NCBI GenBank assembly: GCA_013396655.1
Contig: WBMV01006629.1
Location: 69,157 to 133,156 of the forward strand
Direction: 5' to 3'
Source of the DNA: Campylorhamphus procurvoides
Lineage: Eukaryota > Chordata > Aves > Passeriformes > Dendrocolaptidae
DNA: 64,000 nucleotides
Shown: in pieces, positions 61,290 through 64,000 of the stretch
How positions within the stretch are numbered: the stretch's first letter is position 1
Layout: each line of letters starts with the position of its first letter
Notes under the pieces: model-generated
Database searches by the model: none
The model's input: the letters and a program-made list of their open reading frames with translations, nothing else
What the model was told of the DNA's origin: nothing
Position numbers and translations under genes: made by a program

Positions 61290-62190
61290 TTTTATTCCAA
61301 GGGTTACAGAAAGATCCAAGGAACTAGAGAGAAGAGAACCTGAAGTCCAAGAATGGGAGGAAGTATTTCAAAGAATAAAATACAGACTATAACAACAAGG
61401 AAGGATTATACTGGGAAAAGGCTTGACAGGGATTTTGCAAAAAAATTTTTTCTCAGAATTCTGCTGCAAACCTTTGAAGGAGTCAGTCGGCATGCACACT
61501 AGGAAGCTCTAGCTGGTACAGTCTACATGGATCCACAAAAGGCATTCGGCATTCCTGAAGCAACAACTGCTGAAGAAACTAAGCTGCTTTGGTGAGAGAG
61601 AGGTAGTCTTCACATGAAGGCAGGTAAAGAACAGCTAAAGATATAGCAAAGGATGAGTAGAAAAAGGTATCTGTTACTGCACTAAGATCTGTTCTGTTCC
61701 ATATGTTCATTAACTATCTGATTAAAAGATAAATTCTGAGCTAATGAAATCTACTCATTATGCTGAATTATTTAAGTTAGTAAAGGCAAGGGCTGACTGA
61801 TGAACTACTGAAGCAACTTCTGGTACAACTTCTTGGGCAACAGAATGACTGATAAGATTCAATGTAAATTGATTTAGTGGAGCACAGGGTGAGAAAAAAG
61901 GAGCACAGGGTGAGAAGAAAACAGACCTAATTTTATCTACACAATAGTAGGTAATAGAACTGTGCGTTACCCTTCAGTAATGAAAACTTGAGAGTTACAA
62001 CAGCTCTTTGAGAATGGCAATTCAGAGGCTGATAGTGATCAGAACTGAAAAAAATCAAATATTAGTATCAAATTTTAGAAAAGGCTAGAGAACAAAACAT
62101 CATGTCACTGAATAAATCTATGATGAATTTTTATCTTGCTTATTATGCAGTTCTGCATGTTCCCTTGTCAAAAAGCAATATAATAAAACT
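61290..62190 (+). mobile_element. Very old CR1-like LINE relic
   Basis: Fragments occur in the order of an ancient amniote CR1 reverse transcriptase: CAAAAGGCATTCGGCATTCC, GAAGAAACTAAGCTGCTTTG, CTGTTCCATATGTTCATTAA, TTGGGCAACAGAATGACTGA, AAGATTCAATGTAAATTGA and a final GTTCCCTTGTCAAAAAG. Many indels; no open frame. A 21-base local duplication lies at about 61879-61917. Boundaries approximate. Confidence 0.6.
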
Positions 62191-62324
62191 AAGGAAAGGA
62201 AATAAACACAATCAAAAGTATACTAGGACCTCTGTATCACATGTGACTAAATAGTACTACTCAGTCAATGACCACTAAGTGAGAACGCAATGGAGTTACA
62301 GGACCACAAATGGCAATGACTTAC

Positions 62325-62421
62325 AATCATAATTATGCTGCTGCACATCTGGCCACTAATTGGGTTTGCTACCATACACTGCAGTTCTAAAGAGCTAAGC
62401 ATTGTCTGGGGAAAGTCAAAG
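62325..62421 (-). CDS. ATP6AP1L: Possible upstream ATP6AP1L exon
   Basis: A 97-base open stretch sits between a good acceptor (TTTCTTTAATATTAG) and a consensus donor (GTAAGT). It leaves phase 0, exactly what the 57425-57618 exon needs. The translation includes FDFPQTMLSSLELQ and ends MCSSIIMI. Joined to EILQSSPSS it lines up without gaps, over about 40 residues, with the Ac45 segment from LFLQDKLS to APSS, but identities are few (F, Q, LS, a later Q, L, PSS). A second possible acceptor (TTTCCCCAG) would start the exon at 62405. Signal-peptide and start exons are still missing. Confidence 0.42.
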
Positions 62422-64000
62422 CTAATATTAAAGAAAAATATTTTGTCAGATAGGTGACTGCTTGACAAAGGAGTTCTTCAAATGTTAATCTTTGTATTTT
62501 ATTATTTGATTTAAAAGTTGTTTGACAGCTTGAGAAATATTATCTACTTGTAAGATTCTTTTTTTATTAACTGGAAATAGAATTATTTTACCACATACAA
62601 ACCCATTGATACCAAAAGCTCAAAACCAGCTGCTAATGTAGCTGAACAAATCTAATATCTGCAAATGTCTCTGGTGTTTACAAGCCTACATCTCTTTTAC
62701 AAATAACACTTTCCTCTTGTATACACATGCTGCTACATGCACGTATACGTTCCACATGAAATCTCCAATTTAGATTTATGAATAAATTTGCACTTCTGAA
62801 GTTCAAAAGAACACTTTAGAGCCATGGAAGTTTTATTACAGCTTAATAGATCACTTGTATAATAAAGAGTCTGAAGGTAAAAAAAACTGTGATTATGCAA
62901 CATCAAAGATTTGAATTTCCCCAATGAGAAAATTCAGACTGGACCTTCATTTTGTCCTGTCTTTTGTGAATATTATGACAATTTTTCATAGTAAGATTAA
63001 GAATGGATTTCTTACCTAAAGTATCTCAAGTGAAGTGCAACTAATATAATACCAACTGAGCAAATCTTTGTAAACTCTGTTACATCCAATATGGAACTGG
63101 ATGATTATAAAGATCCTTTTCTGGCCCTAAAAACTAAATTCTTATGCAACAGAACAACAACAAAACTATCTGTATGGGCATCTAGGTAAAAAAGAAATAT
63201 GTAATTTATACATCTCATTTTTCTTCCACTCATGTTACAGCACCCCACCTCCACCAAACTATACTAGAAAAGCACCAAGATTGCAAAGTCCAACACAACA
63301 AATCTAGGAAGTGCTGGAGTTAAGGTGAGCAATTTGTTGAAAAAAACCTGTCCAGTTTTAAAGAAGCCACAATGAGAAAAGAATTCTCAGCTCCAAGACA
63401 GGGAGGGGACAGAGGCAAGGTCAGAAAGCAAACAGTTGCTGACATTTATTCAGATTGTTGACAGCTTCAGTTTAAATCTTTGCTCTGCCAGATACAGACC
63501 AAAGATTTACTTCAACGTGACCTTTTGTTTAGCTGAGAACCTCCTCACCAGCCCTCAGGAAGTGTCCAATCCACCCAGCATATTGCCTGATTTCTAAACC
63601 CATCAGTCTCTGGCCTCATCTCTAGCCTTTAAAGCCTTTAAGCTCTACCTACAGTACTGATGGAGTTCTGATTACAACACTTTGATATCCCTCCTCTTAA
63701 ACACAGAAGGCCTACTTAAAGACCACCACACCATTTGGAACTTGCAATGCCATGCATTGCAATGCATTTCACATAGCTTCTGAAATTAAACTAGTTTTGC
63801 AGTCAGGCAGCAACAAAAATTTACTCCAGACAGAGCCTTGCAGAGATGTTAAACCTAGAGAAGATAAGGTATACCAGAGAAGTACCAGTGTATCTGCCTG
63901 CAGACACAACCACTGATCCTTACACTACAAACAACTGTGACTCCCATTAGTTCCTCAGAAAACCCACGTACATACTCTGAATAGTTGTCATCAGTGTTAA
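62422..64000. other. Upstream flank, no gene recognised
   Basis: I searched the minus strand for a signal-peptide exon of ATP6AP1L and found none. A faint CR1 end may lie at about 63092-63130 (GGAACTGGATGATTATAAAG, ATCCTTTTCTGGCCC). A perfect 16-base palindrome is at 63752-63767. Confidence 0.5.
63752..63767. repeat. Perfect 16-base palindrome
   Basis: ATGCATTG followed by its reverse complement CAATGCAT, with no spacer; a further GCAATGC precedes it. Confidence 0.6.

Larger units (their letters stand above)
57619..62324 (-). other. Probable ATP6AP1L intron or upstream region
   Basis: Holds the LTR at 58515-59548, an unassigned open stretch at 60329-60589 and a very old CR1 relic at about 61290-62190. 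If the exon at 62325-62421 is wrong, this is simply part of a longer first intron. Confidence 0.5.

Noticed and set aside
63013..63115. Possible minus-strand exon ending at a GTAAGA donor
   Set aside because: Wrong phase for ATP6AP1L, and its upstream end overlaps what looks like a decayed CR1 tail.
1..64000. Search for CRISPR arrays, operons, tRNA or rRNA genes
   Set aside because: No regularly spaced repeats, no ribosomal or tRNA-like structures seen; the sequence is eukaryotic.

Overview
This is vertebrate nuclear DNA, almost certainly from a bird. The strongest clues are several CR1 LINE copies ending in the avian TTCTATGATTCTATGATTCT-type 3' tail, and long terminal repeats (LTRs) of bird endogenous retroviruses, including the GTGGTTTAACC and GGTGGGTTGACCC types I associate with songbirds. 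Sparse coding, large introns and splice-bounded exons rule out a prokaryote.

The window carries one recognisable gene on the minus strand: ATP6AP1L, the paralogue of the V-ATPase accessory subunit Ac45 (ATP6AP1). Seven exons, at 57425-57618, 56356-56399, 52721-52806, 31961-32202, 31316-31369, 23693-23930 and 18793-19002, join in phase into 1068 coding bases (355 codons plus stop). They encode a glycosylated luminal region, a conserved C-terminal domain, one transmembrane helix and a short RFDD-type cytosolic tail. An eighth, weaker exon is proposed at 62325-62421. The signal-peptide exon was not found and probably lies beyond 64000. Human 5q14 synteny places this gene on the avian Z chromosome; that is inference, not seen here.

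Layout: 1-18296 is gene-free, with an LTR at 8577-9152 and small repeats. 18297-57618 is ATP6AP1L, whose 20.5 kb intron (32203-52720) holds an ancient antisense LINE split by a retroviral LTR, several CR1 pieces, a 52-base tandem duplication and a 2.4 kb dead CR1. 57619-64000 holds an approximately 1 kb LTR, a very old CR1 relic and the proposed upstream exon.

I found no new multi-gene system. The best unexplained signals are a perfect 23-base inverted repeat (19364-19444) in the last intron, a possible alternative terminal exon (41123-41296), and an unassigned 86-codon open stretch (60329-60589).
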